Shown piece after piece: positions 41,190 through 42,352 of a stretch of DNA of 42,352 nt (position 1 is the stretch's first letter; each line of letters opens with the position of its first letter). This stretch comes from Megamonas sp. UBA1799 (lineage in GTDB: Bacteria; Bacillota; Negativicutes; Selenomonadales; Selenomonadaceae), in NCBI GenBank assembly GCA_002319815.1, contig DCFR01000018.1, forward strand, positions 1 through 42,352, given 5' to 3'. A model generated the notes under the pieces. The model had not been told where the DNA came from, did no database searches, and saw nothing but the letters and a program-made list of their open reading frames with translations. A program made the translations under genes and the position numbers.

Positions 41190-41219
41190 ATTATATATCT
41201 AAAAAAGCCCGATTGTAAA
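41190..41219 (-). promoter_or_regulatory. Promoter of rnj
   Basis: On the minus strand TTTACA (41219-41214), 18-base spacer, TATAAT (41195-41190). The leader contains a repeated GAACGGTtCG-like element and no terminator. Confidence 0.75.
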
Positions 41220-41239
41220 GCATAACCCGCATTCTTCTG

Positions 41240-42022
41240 CTATAAATCCATAATTCCGTAATGTACGGGGCTGTATTTCCCGCCTTCCATGCGCAAAAAT
41301 CCCAGCCGGGCAAATTCCTGGCTGCGGCTGTTCTCCTTTAAAACGACGCGATAACGCGCCACCCGGACCGCTTCCGCCAGTGTCTCGCGATCAATCGGAC
41401 GATGGTCGGCCACCCGGCGCAGAGGTTCCATACTGGCGCTTCCCGTCAGCGGATGACGGAACATTGGATCAAAATAAACTACATCCATCGATTTCGCCGG
41501 CAGCGCCTGCAAATAAGACAAATGATCCTGCGCAACCACACGGATCCGCCGCATGGCTTCCTGCATAGTATAATTTTCGGCCGTCATATGCGCGAGGCCA
41601 TGGCCCATGACGGCAGCAATCATCGGGCTGGACTCCAATCCGATGACAGTTCCCGCCGCGCCGGTTACAAAACTGGCGACAATAGCATCCGCGCCAAATC
41701 CCAGTGTGCCGTCTAAAACCCGCATGCCGGGCTGTAGCCCCATTGCCTCTATCATATGATCTTTCAAGCCATGCCGCAGATTTTTCACCCGCAGATGCGC
41801 CATACTGGGATGAAAAAACAGTTCGCCCTCCGGCGTGTTCAAGGTCAGCTGCCCCTGGCTGGAAACAATAATATATTCGACCTGATACTCCTGCCGCAAA
41901 ACCGGCAAGGACCGCTGCAGCCGGGGAACACAGGCGCACCCCAGCCGGGTCGCCGTTTGCTCCGCCAAAGCCACATGCGCGGCCGCCGCGGCATGTCCGG
42001 TAGTTACGATTACATTTTTCAA
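41240..42022 (-). CDS. RsmJ-like SAM-dependent methyltransferase
   Basis: Class I methyltransferase fold, 260 residues. SAM-binding motif I is VLDGTLGFGADA (about 102-113), followed by GLESSPMIAAVM, and the DPMFR motif near 182 matches the DPMFP of RsmJ, which methylates G1516 of 16S rRNA in E. coli. Whether this protein has the same target is inference. The start is TTG at 42022 with GAGGAGC eight bases upstream. It follows mutL by 12 bases, so the two are in one operon. The gene has no terminator that I can see before the rnj promoter. Confidence 0.85.
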   Translation of the reverse strand: MKNVIVTTGHAAAAAHVALAEQTATRLGCACVPRLQRSLPVLRQEYQVEYIIVSSQGQLTLNTPEGELFFHPSMAHLRVKNLRHGLKDHMIEAMGLQPGMRVLDGTLGFGADAIVASFVTGAAGTVIGLESSPMIAAVMGHGLAHMTAENYTMQEAMRRIRVVAQDHLSYLQALPAKSMDVVYFDPMFRHPLTGSASMEPLRRVADHRPIDRETLAEAVRVARYRVVLKENSRSQEFARLGFLRMEGGKYSPVHYGIMDL

Positions 42023-42034
42023 ACTTTCAGCTCC

Positions 42035-42352
42035 TCAGGTCCGCTTAAACATTTTTGCCAGCTCATCACTGCTGAACCGCAAAATTGTTGGACGCCCATG
42101 CGGACAAGTATAGGGGCGCGCCGTATGCGCCAGTTCATCCAAAACGATCTGCATCTGGCGCAAATTTAGTTCATCCCCACAACGAATGGCCGCATGGCAG
42201 GCTGTGGTTGCAATACAGGCATGGCGTATCTCAGCCGCCGTCAAATCATGCAAACCGTTTAACGATTCGAGGATTTCCCGGATGATGGCCTCCGCCTCGC
42301 TGACCGGCATATCCGCCGGCACCGATTTCAGCCGATCCCGACTGGCGCCGCT
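42035..42352 (-). CDS. mutL: DNA mismatch repair protein MutL, C-terminal end
   Basis: The last 105 residues of MutL; the ATPase N-terminus lies beyond the right edge. The dimerisation and endonuclease domain shows ACHAAIRCGDELN and the zinc-binding tail motif CPHGRPT near the C-terminus, found in MutL proteins with endonuclease activity. The frame is open to the window edge. An internal GTG at 42322 is not a start. Confidence 0.93.
   Translation of the reverse strand, partial: SGASRDRLKSVPADMPVSEAEAIIREILESLNGLHDLTAAEIRHACIATTACHAAIRCGDELNLRQMQIVLDELAHTARPYTCPHGRPTILRFSSDELAKMFKRT

Noticed and set aside
1..42352. CRISPR arrays, insertion sequences, prophage genes, tRNA or rRNA genes
   Set aside because: I found no regularly spaced repeats, no transposase or integrase frames, and no tRNA-like cloverleaf or rRNA segments.

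Overview
This window is a chromosomal housekeeping segment from a low-to-mid G+C Gram-positive-lineage bacterium (Bacillota). The content that suggests this is RNase J, a monofunctional lysC with an internal start, PyrR-type attenuation, a DUF512-der-plsY cluster, ispH running into rpsA, and sigma-A promoters with consensus -10 boxes. An anaerobe of the class Negativicutes seems most likely to me from gene order and moderately GC-rich codons, but that is an inference. I see no prophage, insertion sequence, CRISPR array, rRNA or tRNA.

Left part (1-17.7 kb). On the minus strand are the 5' two thirds of smc (cut by the window edge), a class I aminotransferase, and aspartokinase with a well-placed internal ribosome-binding site for a beta subunit. 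Divergent from lysC are a uracil permease behind a complete PyrR anti-antiterminator/antiterminator/terminator leader and a coupled RluA-type pseudouridine synthase. Then come an orphan HlyD/EmrA-like membrane fusion protein and alaS (both minus), a two-gene plus-strand operon (tandem U32 protein and class III aminotransferase), and an EF-G paralogue with altered GTPase motifs (minus).

Middle (17.2-24.4 kb, minus strand). A gamma-carbonic-anhydrase-like protein, ndk and a PduO-type cobalamin adenosyltransferase form one tight unit. An ACT-domain regulator-like gene, hom and thrB form another, followed by a strong terminator and cca. Together with lysC and the aminotransferase at the left, hom-thrB gives much of the aspartate-to-threonine route. 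From 22.9 to 24.4 kb the sequence becomes AT-rich and gene-poor. It holds a plus-strand cupin gene, a 19-bp inverted repeat carrying two divergent -10 boxes, a divergent small reading frame broken by a stop codon, and several orphan hairpins. This is the only accessory-looking part of the window.

Right part (24.4-42.35 kb, all minus strand). Reading in the direction of transcription: mutL (3' end only) and an RsmJ-like methyltransferase; rnj; dnaE and a small DUF2007-like protein; a secreted D,D-carboxypeptidase; then RsuA/RluB-type synthase, BaiN-like flavoprotein, aroA, cmk and plsC in a compact run; then ispH overlapping rpsA, DUF512 protein, der and plsY. This joins DNA replication and repair, RNA decay, rRNA modification, cell wall, shikimate, isoprenoid and phospholipid synthesis.

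Nothing here is clearly a new defence or mobile system. The best leads are regulatory: the lysC internal start, the PyrR leader, the ispH/rpsA overlap, the divergent inverted-repeat promoter, and the terminator that abuts the cca ribosome-binding site.
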